Shown piece by piece: positions 6,192 through 13,610 of a DNA stretch of 41,927 nt. Numbering within the stretch: the first letter of the stretch is position 1; every line of letters begins with the position of its first letter. The DNA is taken from positions 1 to 41,927 of the forward strand of contig MWTB01000011.1 in NCBI GenBank assembly GCA_002050275.1, given 5' to 3'. Position numbers and translations under genes: made by a program. This DNA is from Anaerolineae bacterium UTCFX1 (GTDB lineage Bacteria > Chloroflexota > Anaerolineae > Anaerolineales > Villigracilaceae). The notes below the pieces were generated by a model. The model made no database searches, was not told the origin of the DNA, and worked only from the letters and a program-made list of their open reading frames with translations.

Positions 6192-9100
6192 TTACAAGAT
6201 TAAGTCTTCCATGCCGTTGACTGGATTATCGCTCCAGCCAAACTTTTCGCTGTAATACTGTTTATCAAGATAGAAAATGCCCGCTCCTTTCTGCACTTCT
6301 CGAATGGCATTTTTATCCGCCATTTTTCTAAATTCATGCGGAAATAAATTGACAGAATATCTCTGCGCCTTCTTGATTAATTTATATTGCTTTTCAACTT
6401 CATCCACGCCGCAAAGTTCTGTAATGATTTCGTTGCCTTCTTCTCCGTATGGAACGATAACTCCCTGCGTCAAAGAGTCAATCACACGGAACGCTTTTGC
6501 GGAGGTCTGAAACGATTGCCTGAATGTAATCGCAGTAGCATCTTTTATAACTCTCTGGCGTTCTTCCATTGAACTTTCGTTTGTTGAAAGCAAAGTGAAT
6601 AAATCATCCGATCTACCTACGAGAGAATCTGCATTCACTGGATAATTCATTTCACCTTGCCTTTCATAGAAGTAATGCTTGTAATATGCCTCCATTGCAT
6701 TCAAGCCTATTCTGTCATTTCCAAAAGAATCAGGATTGTCGTTGAAGTCATCCAAAATGGTTTGCGCTTTCTCCCTGCCAATCTTGATATCTTTCAACTT
6801 ATCGAGATTTTCTTCTGTTGGATTTACAATCCAAACGTTTCCACCTCCTTCTCTTATACCGTTTCGGTTGCAACGCCCAGCGGCTTGGGCAATCGAATCA
6901 ATGCCTGCCAGACAACGGATGACTACGCCAAAATCAATATCCACGCCCGCTTCGATCAATTGTGTGCTGACACAAATTACAGGCTCTTTATTCTCAAGTT
7001 TTTTCTTGATTTCAGTCAACATATCAAGGCGATGAGCGGGACACATATTTGTGCTAAGGTGGTATGGCGTTATATCACTCTCCTGAACGATGGCTTGATA
7101 CAACGAGTAGGCAGATTTTTTTGTGTTGGCGACAATCAAAACGCTATCCTTTACTTGTAATTCCGATAGCGCCCACTCTGCTATTTCTTTATCGCTCCAT
7201 CCGCCGACTTTTCTACTATCAAAGACCTCGACGCGCTTAAGTTGCTGGAAAAGTTCCTCTTCGTAAGGGATTATTTTTTGCCCTGGCTTGATATCCAAAG
7301 CGCGTTGTATTGGCTCAACTTTATCCAGTAAAGGCTGTGTAGCAGTACAAAGAACAACCGTTGCCCCGCAAGATTGAACAAGAAAGCGAACTGCAAGATT
7401 GAACATATGAACTGCACGAATTGGAATGGTTTGTATTTCATCGAAGATGATGACAGAATTCGCCAGTTGGTGCATTCTCCGTGCGCCCCGTGTACCCGAG
7501 CCAAATAACGCTTCCAAAAATTGAACTTGGGTCGTAAATACAATGGGCGCATCCCAATTTTCCGCGAGAAGGTTTTGGCGGCGGGTTTCTTCATCAGGCG
7601 TGAGGTTGGAATGATGTTCCAAAACTACTTTATTCAAATAATTTCCGTTTTTACCCTTGTCTTCCAGTACCTTCCGCGCTTCCTCCGCGTTTTGGTCAAT
7701 GATGGATGTGTATGGGATGACGTAAAAGACCCTATCCATTGAATGCTCTTTGGCGTGGTTCAATGCAAATCGCAGACTTGCAAAAGTTTTCCCACCGCCA
7801 GTTGGGACAGTCAATTGATAAATCCCTTTTGGCTTTGATGAAAACTCCAGACATGATTGAGAAACTCGACTGCGTATGTCATCCACTTCGTTTCTATCGG
7901 GTTTCCTTTCAAATTCATCTAATTTGACATTTAATCGCTTGATGAGACTTTCCCATTCTGGGTAAATATTATTATTCCTAAGTCGTGCATTGCCAGGAAA
8001 TTCAAAATCAGCCGTATTGAGTCGATCAGCGTCTAACAAACAACTAAGTAGGTAGCGAATCAAAAGACCGTGTTTGAACAAAAGGGTTTGTTGTGATTCA
8101 TTTTCCTCTTTGACGGACTTTAATTTTTCCATCACTTCGCGGATTAGCAAATCGTCTGCAAGCAATTCTTCGATTGTCGTTACTTCCTGTTCAGAAAGGT
8201 TGGAAAATGCTTCATTGACGTGAGAACTTGTCTCTGCTTTTTCCATGCGTCTTGTGAAATTATCCTCACCACTTGGCGAAAGGCAATCAATCAGACCCGA
8301 ATGATGCGATGCGATAGCAAGAGATAAAATCTGCGCCACTACCCGCCCCTCATTACCTTTGTTCCATAAGTGGTTATATATAACTTGCGCTCCTGCCGTG
8401 CTGTGGTCAACCTTCCCCTTCATAGCAATATGATCAACGTAATCATCCGAATCAGGGTTTAGTAACCCCTCTCCAGAAAGAAGATAGTTTTGGAATTCTT
8501 CGCTTGCCTTTCCCAAGTCATGCAAAAGACCAAGAATCTCACCGCTTTTAGAAAGCCCAATTTTGCTGGCAAAACCCTTCGCAAGTTCAGATGTTTCCGT
8601 AAGATGCGTCCACAAATATTGTGGCTCTTTATGGTCTTTATCCTTTTCTCGAAAGTGTGCGTATAGTTTCTGCTTCTTCTCCATCACCTTATATAATTCC
8701 GCCAAAGATTCGGTCTCTCTCACAAGCACTTCGCGCAAGTATTGTGGTTGCAATACTTCACAGTCTGCGCCCCAACCGCGAATCCACGGGAGAAGATCGA
8801 GCGTATCTGCCACCTGTACTTCCCATAACAAGGAGCCTGGCTTTTCAGTGTCATCGCGTGTTTGCTGGGATGGATGCCAGCGTGTCTCTAGGACACGGGC
8901 TTTCACCCTCTGGCTGAAACGCAGAACGACTCGAGCGATTTCTTCGCCCATAACGATGCTCCATGCGTTGCGCAGGATTTCAAGCCCAGGAAAATCGGGC
9001 GGCAGGGCATACTCTTCTTTCGTCAGGCGGACAGACTCGATCCGCTCCAGTTTGTAAGCGCGCCACTTGTCCACGATGGAACTGTGCCCAATCAGGTAGG

Positions 9101-9665
9101 TGGTGAAGCCGACGGGAGAAGGCTCTAAAAGATAGGTTGAGAAGATTGTTTGAAAAGACTTGTTCCAGTTCAGCGGGCGATAAGTGATCTCGATCTTCTT
9201 GCGGTAGATGTATCCCCGTACAATATCGCGGAAGATCGGCTGGTATTCCTTTTGTATGGGTCTTTGCGCCAATTCGCGGGCGGCTTGCTCGATCTCCGCG
9301 CCGATGCCTGCGTCCGCTTTGAGGGCGTTTGCCAGTTTGAGCAGGGCGGTCTCGGCGGGTTCATTGCGTTTGTCCTGTTGCTTGGAGAGCAAGCGTGCTC
9401 CAAGATATAACGTAACAGCTTCTTCGGGAGAAAGGTCGAGCGGACGCAGTTGCGACTCTTTGAGAACTAGCGGAAACCAGTAGATGCCGTCCTTGAAGGC
9501 TTTTCCCTCAAATTCCAAATCCTGCAAATACGTATTCACCGTGCGTCGACCAATATTGACCTCGTCTGCAATCTCGGCTTCGGTGAGCCCGCGCGAGTTG
9601 CGTTTCAACAGGAGATAGATACGTTCCAGCCTGCTTCGTTTATCGGCATCAGTGATTCTCGGCAT
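6192..9665 (-). CDS. cas3: WYL-domain transcription regulator fused to Cas3 helicase-nuclease
   Basis: A single 1157-aa frame joins two proteins. Residues 1-327 form a full WYL regulator: a winged HTH (about 10-65), a WYL domain (about 150-215, with TYL in place of WYL at 189-191) and a WCX-like domain ending near 322. Residues 328-1157 form Cas3: an HD nuclease (HDLGK with His382, later DHSTAG and ASHHSG), helicase Walker A GGGKT (623-627), Walker B-type DEIQ (742-745), CTATQP, and motif VI QAAGRCNRNG. Met328 (8682-8684) would be a natural Cas3 start, but only a poorly spaced AAGG precedes it. Base composition shifts at the joint: 36 GC of 60 at 8761-8820 against 23 of 60 at 8641-8700. An AAGGA motif precedes the ATG at 9665. 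Confidence 0.93.
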   Translation of the reverse strand: MPRITDADKRSRLERIYLLLKRNSRGLTEAEIADEVNIGRRTVNTYLQDLEFEGKAFKDGIYWFPLVLKESQLRPLDLSPEEAVTLYLGARLLSKQQDKRNEPAETALLKLANALKADAGIGAEIEQAARELAQRPIQKEYQPIFRDIVRGYIYRKKIEITYRPLNWNKSFQTIFSTYLLEPSPVGFTTYLIGHSSIVDKWRAYKLERIESVRLTKEEYALPPDFPGLEILRNAWSIVMGEEIARVVLRFSQRVKARVLETRWHPSQQTRDDTEKPGSLLWEVQVADTLDLLPWIRGWGADCEVLQPQYLREVLVRETESLAELYKVMEKKQKLYAHFREKDKDHKEPQYLWTHLTETSELAKGFASKIGLSKSGEILGLLHDLGKASEEFQNYLLSGEGLLNPDSDDYVDHIAMKGKVDHSTAGAQVIYNHLWNKGNEGRVVAQILSLAIASHHSGLIDCLSPSGEDNFTRRMEKAETSSHVNEAFSNLSEQEVTTIEELLADDLLIREVMEKLKSVKEENESQQTLLFKHGLLIRYLLSCLLDADRLNTADFEFPGNARLRNNNIYPEWESLIKRLNVKLDEFERKPDRNEVDDIRSRVSQSCLEFSSKPKGIYQLTVPTGGGKTFASLRFALNHAKEHSMDRVFYVIPYTSIIDQNAEEARKVLEDKGKNGNYLNKVVLEHHSNLTPDEETRRQNLLAENWDAPIVFTTQVQFLEALFGSGTRGARRMHQLANSVIIFDEIQTIPIRAVHMFNLAVRFLVQSCGATVVLCTATQPLLDKVEPIQRALDIKPGQKIIPYEEELFQQLKRVEVFDSRKVGGWSDKEIAEWALSELQVKDSVLIVANTKKSAYSLYQAIVQESDITPYHLSTNMCPAHRLDMLTEIKKKLENKEPVICVSTQLIEAGVDIDFGVVIRCLAGIDSIAQAAGRCNRNGIREGGGNVWIVNPTEENLDKLKDIKIGREKAQTILDDFNDNPDSFGNDRIGLNAMEAYYKHYFYERQGEMNYPVNADSLVGRSDDLFTLLSTNESSMEERQRVIKDATAITFRQSFQTSAKAFRVIDSLTQGVIVPYGEEGNEIITELCGVDEVEKQYKLIKKAQRYSVNLFPHEFRKMADKNAIREVQKGAGIFYLDKQYYSEKFGWSDNPVNGMEDLIL

Positions 9666-9728
9666 GAGATATTTCCTTTATCTTATTCTATTGCCCAGTT
9701 GGAAAATTACAAATAGGCAATTGTCACG

Positions 9729-9929
9729 CTATTTTGCAAACCAAGAACGACCTTCTCGTTCCGCTTTCTCTTCCTTTTTTAGTTTCCGCAAGTAATTATT
9801 CGCAGTACGCCTTTGCCAGCCTAGTTCCTGTGCGACTTCCGACTCTCGCACGCCAAAGCGCAATCTTCTGAGTAGATGATATACCACGCTTTCCTTGTCT
9901 TCGCGTTCGCCTTTCTGTAACCGAGCCAT
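9729..9929 (-). CDS. Small stand-alone HTH protein, homologous to the HTH of the WYL-Cas3 fusion
   Basis: This 66-aa protein is little more than a winged-HTH domain (recognition region about residues 27-50). Residues 15-64 align without gaps to residues 15-64 of the WYL-Cas3 fusion, with 22 of 50 identical by my count, including the RRT-N-YL segment and a final WF. It ends two residues after that WF, so it looks like a regulator trimmed to its DNA-binding domain. The start is well supported by AGGAGG (9936-9941) six bases upstream. It is the first gene of the cas transcription unit, 63 bp before the fusion. It probably binds the same operators; that is inference. Confidence 0.75.
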   Translation of the reverse strand: MARLQKGEREDKESVVYHLLRRLRFGVRESEVAQELGWQRRTANNYLRKLKKEEKAEREGRSWFAK

Positions 9930-9938
9930 TGAGCGCCT

Positions 9939-9965
9939 CCTGAAAGTAGTTTGTTTACTTTTAGG
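9939..9965. promoter_or_regulatory. Inverted repeat overlapping the ribosome-binding site of the HTH gene
   Basis: CCTGAAAGTA (9939-9948) and TACTTTTAGG (9956-9965) are inverted repeats with one mismatch and a 7-bp spacer. The left arm overlaps the AGGAGG Shine-Dalgarno site at 9936-9941. It could be an operator for the HTH/WYL regulators or an RNA hairpin that hides the ribosome-binding site. The half-site AAAGTAG recurs, inverted, in the promoter region at 10037-10043. Confidence 0.5.
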
Positions 9966-10026
9966 ATAACGATGGCTTGGAAATTATTCTTCCAGATTTT
10001 CAAAATAACCCGCTTGGTTTTCATCC

Positions 10027-10054
10027 ATAATCTAGTCTACTTTGAAAGTGTAAA
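10027..10054 (-). promoter_or_regulatory. Candidate promoter of the cas operon with a palindrome in the spacer
   Basis: On the minus strand TTTACA (10054-10049) is followed after 16 bp by GATTAT (10032-10027), a fair -35/-10 pair that would start RNA about 90 nt before the HTH gene. The spacer holds ACTTT-G-AAAGT (10039-10049), and the segment is flanked by two direct AATCTAG copies near 10029 and 10053. A repressor bound there would block the promoter. This is a reading by eye, without expression evidence. Confidence 0.45.
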
Positions 10055-10261
10055 TCTAGGATTATTTTGTTAAACATTTGAAATGCGAACTTATACGTCT
10101 ATTCGATTTCCTTAATGCCGCCGAGCTTTCTGCTGGGCAACTTGGGTTAGCCTGAATAGCAAAATTTGAGATGGCTTTCTACAATTGAAAAATAACGGCT
10201 CGAGCAAGCCGCTTTCGAGCTAAAAATTCTGCACCCCCGTCCCGCCACTTTCATTAGTGCA

Positions 10262-11032
10262 TCACTCTTCTCCCTCAGACCTGCTCCGATACCACCTGTC
10301 GGCATCGTCAAACCCTTCAGAATACCTGGGCTTTGTGGATTTTGGCTTGATTGGTAGTCCTTTCTTCTCCTTTGGCTTGGATGGATATTGACTGGGATCA
10401 AAGGGCAGAGGCTTTTCAGTTGGATATTTCTTTCGGTCATCAATTCCAGACATCCATCTGCCAGACTCGCAGATAGGCAGTTTCCCAAACGCCCGCCAGT
10501 CTTGCCCGATCACAGCGAGGCTCGGAGGCAGAGGCGAAATACATTGCGGGAAGAACCTCACTACCCAGGGCGGACCCATAATACAAAAGGCAATCGGAAT
10601 TCCCACGCGTTTCGTATGATGATACGCGTTTTGAAGTCGGCGGGAATAATTACGCCTCATCACTTTTTCGGAGCTGTGTCCACTATCCACTTCCAGCCAG
10701 AATAGCATCTCGCGCTTGTCCTTGTATCCCCATGCCAACGCATCTGAGATGCCATCGAAAAGCGGGGATTCCGTCCAACACTCCCAAATCTCGACACGGG
10801 GATATGCCGCTTCCAGCCACGCCCGCCACCTTCGCGATATACGTCGATGATGCTCGCCTGCATAGCGGAATTCCCCTCGATACTTCGTGAAATGGGATGG
10901 ATGGCAACCTGGATATTGCCGTTCAAGCCGCAAAATATGGTTGGGGTAATATATCCGAGAAGATGAATCCTCCCAGAGAATCATCCGTAAAGTCGATGAT
11001 GACGATGAGTTGGACGATTGGGATGAAGACAA
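10262..11032 (-). CDS. Probable truncated replication-relaxation-like protein
   Basis: The open frame gives up to 256 aa from a TTG at 11032; a stop codon lies shortly upstream in the same frame. The middle part (SPLFDGISDALAWGY, then EMLFWLEVDSGHSSEK, followed by a Lys/Arg-Tyr-rich helix) resembles the nuclease-like core of the replication-relaxation family found on mobile elements. The usual N-terminal winged HTH is missing. The first 16 residues are nearly all Ser and are the antisense of an acidic stretch on the other strand, so the true start may be the ATG near 10984, or the gene may be decayed. The C-terminal 60 residues are Lys/Pro-rich. The family call is tentative. Confidence 0.4.
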   Translation of the reverse strand: MSSSQSSNSSSSSTLRMILWEDSSSRIYYPNHILRLERQYPGCHPSHFTKYRGEFRYAGEHHRRISRRWRAWLEAAYPRVEIWECWTESPLFDGISDALAWGYKDKREMLFWLEVDSGHSSEKVMRRNYSRRLQNAYHHTKRVGIPIAFCIMGPPWVVRFFPQCISPLPPSLAVIGQDWRAFGKLPICESGRWMSGIDDRKKYPTEKPLPFDPSQYPSKPKEKKGLPIKPKSTKPRYSEGFDDADRWYRSRSEGEE

Positions 11033-11166
11033 GGACCTGGCTCAAACGCGTGAAACAAGCTTATAAGATTCTGGAGAAAACGGATGAATGGAAGAGATAC
11101 CTGGAAGAGACGAAGGAGAAATATAAGCGAAGACCAGCGCTTCAAAACCAGCTTGCGCGACTGTAG
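10950..11166 (+). pseudogene. Decayed 3' end of an unidentified plus-strand gene
   Basis: Two plus-strand frames together read like the tail of one protein. The first has an acidic stretch (DDDDELDDWDEDKDLA) that hits a stop at 11064-11066. The second, shifted frame continues with an amphipathic helix and a basic end (TDEWKRYLEETKEKYKRRP) and stops at 11166. The join would be a frameshift near 11045-11060. The tail faintly recalls C-termini of SWIM-zinc-finger proteins, but I cannot confirm that. No upstream part of such a gene is present, and it overlaps the minus-strand ORF. Confidence 0.3.
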
Positions 11167-11311
11167 TTTTTTCGATAATCGATTGGATACTTGGGTCATT
11201 TCTCTAAATCCGTTCGTAATGGCTTGACTTGGTATCGCGGTTCCAGCTTGTTCATGACGTGTTTTTCTTGGTTGACTTTTAGGTTAAGGAGCGCAGCTTT
11301 CAAAATCAATA

Positions 11312-11348
11312 CCTTGAAAATTCGGAATTGAACTCCAAATTTTCAAGG
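11312..11348. promoter_or_regulatory. 11-bp perfect inverted repeat upstream of the phosphatase gene
   Basis: CCTTGAAAATT (11312-11322) and its exact reverse complement (11338-11348) are 15 bp apart. The right arm falls where a -35 box for the -10 element at 11369-11374 would lie. It could be an operator or the hairpin of a terminator for upstream RNA; no T-tract follows. Confidence 0.45.
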
Positions 11349-11368
11349 CACAATCGTTTCAATCTGAC

Positions 11369-11374
11369 TATAAT
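11369..11374 (+). promoter_or_regulatory. -10 box TATAAT six bases before the phosphatase ATG (likely leaderless)
   Basis: A perfect TATAAT ends at 11374 and the ATG is at 11381, so RNA would start at or next to the start codon. There is no Shine-Dalgarno sequence before the ATG. I see no good -35 box. Confidence 0.55.
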
Positions 11375-11380
11375 CGGTCA

Positions 11381-12364
11381 ATGCAAACATTGGTGGTCGG
11401 CGATATTCATGGTTGTTACGACGAGTTTCAAGCCTTACTGGATAAGGCGGGACTAACCGAGGGCGATGCAATTATCTCAGTAGGCGATTGTGTGGATCGA
11501 GGTCCGGACACGCCCGCAGTATTGAGATTCTTCCAGGAAAAGCCAAATGCCTTGCTGATCATGGGCAATCACGAGCGCAAGCATGTCCGCGCCGGCAGGC
11601 ATGAAGTCAAATTGGCGCGTTCCCAGAAGATCAGCAGAATTCAGTTCGGGGAAACCTATCCGGATGCTCTGGCGTTCATGGGCGAATTGCCGCTGTTTCT
11701 TGATCTGCCTGAGGCGTTGGTCGTACATGGATACTTTGAACCGGATCTCCCTCTATCGCAACAGCGTGCAACGGTGTTGTGCGGAACAATGGGTGGCGAC
11801 AAACACCTTCGTACAATATATGACCGTCCCTGGTATGAACTGTATGATGGTGAGAAGCCACTGCTTGTAGGACACCATAATTATTCAGGTACAGATCAAC
11901 CTTTTGTGTATCGGGATCGCGTTTTTGGATTGGATACGGATTGTGTCACCGGCAGGGCGTTGACTAGTCTCCTCTTACCTTCTTTCAGATTTGTCTCCGT
12001 CCCCAGCCATGCCAATCATTGGGCGCAGGTCCGGAAGATGTATTTAGAAGGGATTAGGGTTTCGCCGAAACAACCTGCTCGAGTCGTGATGTGGAATGAT
12101 GACGATGAAAAGATGTTGCTTCACCTGATTGGCAACGTAGAGGAAAAGGCGAATTCAATCATGTTGGAGTTGCGTTCTGAACCAGAGTTTGACCGTTTAT
12201 CTGAGAGAAAACAGGCAAAACGATTCAGCGCGAATGCAGGAAATGGTGTTTATGGAGCATTATTACACCTCGCCCGTCTGAATCAATTGAATAGCTCATC
12301 CGCCCGCAAGGTTCTGAAATCGCCAGATAGATTATCTATCCTGCTTCATACATTGGATGAATGA
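11381..12364 (+). CDS. PPP-family metallophosphoesterase (serine/threonine phosphatase-like)
   Basis: The N-terminal 200 or so residues carry the metal-binding signature of the PPP phosphoesterase family: GDIHG (8-12), GDCVDRGPDT, GNHE and, later, VVHG and LLVGHHN. Such proteins remove phosphate from phosphoproteins or cleave dinucleoside polyphosphates (PrpE/ApaH-like); the sequence does not decide which. About 110 extra residues at the C-terminus, rich in charged residues, match no domain I recognise. The protein is 327 aa and cytoplasmic (no signal or membrane segment). It stands alone between accessory remnants and appears to be transcribed from its own leaderless promoter. Confidence 0.85.
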   Translation: MQTLVVGDIHGCYDEFQALLDKAGLTEGDAIISVGDCVDRGPDTPAVLRFFQEKPNALLIMGNHERKHVRAGRHEVKLARSQKISRIQFGETYPDALAFMGELPLFLDLPEALVVHGYFEPDLPLSQQRATVLCGTMGGDKHLRTIYDRPWYELYDGEKPLLVGHHNYSGTDQPFVYRDRVFGLDTDCVTGRALTSLLLPSFRFVSVPSHANHWAQVRKMYLEGIRVSPKQPARVVMWNDDDEKMLLHLIGNVEEKANSIMLELRSEPEFDRLSERKQAKRFSANAGNGVYGALLHLARLNQLNSSSARKVLKSPDRLSILLHTLDE

Positions 12365-12418
12365 TGTGAAAAGAGACGTTCGAGCACGGAAGATTTAGTT
12401 TCATCCATAAGGATACTA

Positions 12419-12458
12419 TTCGTAGAACGATACTTTTGAAATAGTGTTGTTCTACGAA
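12419..12458. terminator. Hairpin downstream of the phosphatase gene
   Basis: TTCGTAGAAC (12419-12428) and its exact reverse complement (12449-12458) can extend inward with G-U pairs to about 16 bp. It starts about 55 bp after the phosphatase stop. There is no long T-tract, so it may be a processing or protective hairpin rather than an intrinsic terminator. Confidence 0.45.
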
Positions 12459-12654
12459 AGTTGTTTGGCGTATTCCATCCAGCGCCACCAGGCATCTATA
12501 TGCAACCCGGAAAAATTTGCTGTTTTTTGATGAACCAGCGCTGCAAATGATCGTCTTTCTCCTAAAAATATTTCTGGATCATTCGATTTGTCTTACGAAC
12601 TACATCTTCCAATGCAGGGACAATGGGTGTTATATGCATGATTCAATTTTGCCT

Positions 12655-12960
12655 CTACAAGTTGCCATCTGCAGGACTGCCCCGCATGTGGGCAGTGTGA
12701 ATGTCTTGATCGGTCTGTGCCAGGTAACGTCGCAGAATTTGCAAGTCGGAATGTCCCATCAGTGAGTTGCGATATCTGCGTCAGCGCTTGTCTCTCACAA
12801 TACTTTTGAAAGCACTGTAACTTCTTGGTATAGAATTCAATGGTATCGGGAAATAGCCCTTGCGACCTGCGGTCGATCAGAAAAGAATCAACCAGAATGG
12901 GCAAATAATCTTGCTGGGAAAGTGTGATAAGCCCCTAGTCTTGTGATTTAAAACGAACAT
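12655..12960 (-). pseudogene. Broken tyrosine recombinase/integrase (N- and C-terminal fragments only)
   Basis: An ATG at 12960 with a strong GGAG site (12967-12970) opens the gene, but the frame shifts near the GGGG run at about 12935. The next frame reads like the N-terminal SAM-like domain of a phage-type integrase (LVDSFLIDRRSQGLFPDT, ending ...QISQL). Near 12765 the sequence jumps to a third frame reading SLMGHSDLQILRRYLAQTDQ, the C-terminal GHxxxxxxxxYL block that carries the catalytic Tyr, and stops at 12655-12657. The middle of the catalytic domain (roughly 190 residues) is gone. It lies directly behind a tRNA gene, the usual place for an island integrase. Confidence 0.8.
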
Positions 12961-13020
12961 GGTGATCTCCTTTGTCTAGAGACCACCATACATAAGAAGA
13001 ACGCCCCGCTTATTTTGTAG

Positions 13021-13092
13021 TGCCGAGGGGGAGATTCGGACTCCCGACCAAGGGCTTATGAGTCCCCTGCTCTACCACTGAGCTACCTCGGC
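13021..13092 (-). tRNA. tRNA with anticodon CAT (Met, or Ile2 after modification)
   Basis: A 72-nt cloverleaf is readable on the minus strand: acceptor GCCGAGG with CCTCGGC and discriminator A, D-arm GCTC-AGTGGTA-GAGC, anticodon loop CTCATAA, and T-arm GGGAG-TCCGAAT-CTCCC. CCA is not encoded. The 1-72 pair is G-C, so it is not a standard initiator tRNA. Two oddities are the T-loop reading TCC where TTC is usual and an A-G mismatch closing the anticodon loop. An integrase remnant lies 60 bp beyond its 3' end. Confidence 0.9.
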
Positions 13093-13190
13093 GAGGGGAG
13101 AGCGCGGCAAATGTTACTATGGCTGGGATGAATTGTCAACGCGAGCGATTCCATGGAATGAAGCGGCGAGAATATGCTACAATATTTGCA

Positions 13191-13607
13191 ATGAAGGCTA
13201 TCGTTTCGCAACGCGCACGCGCATCATACAAGCGGCATCGCAAGGAATTTGCCTGGCAGATTCTTCTGCCGGTGATTGGGAGTGTTTTGCTTGCGCTTGC
13301 GTTAATCGTCTGGATCAGCCTTGCCGCGTTTGGCGGCGGCGACGTGGGCCGTTGGGCGGCGATTTCAACGATCTGGATCGTGATCCCGCTGATGGTCGCC
13401 GGCTTGATATTTCTGATCTTCCTCGTTGCATTGATCTATCTTATAGGGCGTTTGCTCGGCGCTACGCCGAAGTACGCCAGCCTCGCGCAAGAATACGTCG
13501 GTAAAGCGGCGCGTTATGTTAAGCGCGGCGCGGAGGCGACAGTTGCGCCGATCGTTTTCTTAGGCGGCGTAAGCGCCAGTGTGCGCGCATTTTTTGGAAG
13601 GAAATAG
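13191..13607 (+). CDS. Small membrane protein with two transmembrane segments
   Basis: Starting at the ATG at 13191 the product is 138 aa: a basic N-terminal stretch (about residues 1-22), a first hydrophobic segment (about 24-46), a second long one (about 57-85), and a polar C-terminal half that ends basic. I do not recognise a named family. A TGCTACAAT extended -10 element (13175-13183) ends 7 nt before this ATG and there is no Shine-Dalgarno sequence, which suggests a leaderless message and argues against the longer open frame from 13119. It is followed after 3 nt by another small membrane gene, so the two are probably one operon. Confidence 0.65.
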   Translation: MKAIVSQRARASYKRHRKEFAWQILLPVIGSVLLALALIVWISLAAFGGGDVGRWAAISTIWIVIPLMVAGLIFLIFLVALIYLIGRLLGATPKYASLAQEYVGKAARYVKRGAEATVAPIVFLGGVSASVRAFFGRK

Positions 13608-13610
13608 ATA

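Noticed and set aside
8682..8684. Met328 as a separate start of an unfused Cas3
   Set aside because: The position is right for a Cas3 start, but the upstream AAGG is only 2 nt from the ATG, so I treat the fusion as the main product. I kept this as a possible second product, not as a separate gene.
10897..11166. An intact 89-aa plus-strand gene
   Set aside because: The first half is not protein-like, while the neighbouring frame is; a frameshifted remnant explains the data better.
11356..11364. GTTTCAATC, matching one end of the CRISPR repeat
   Set aside because: Only nine bases match, with no stem and no neighbouring repeat; chance match.
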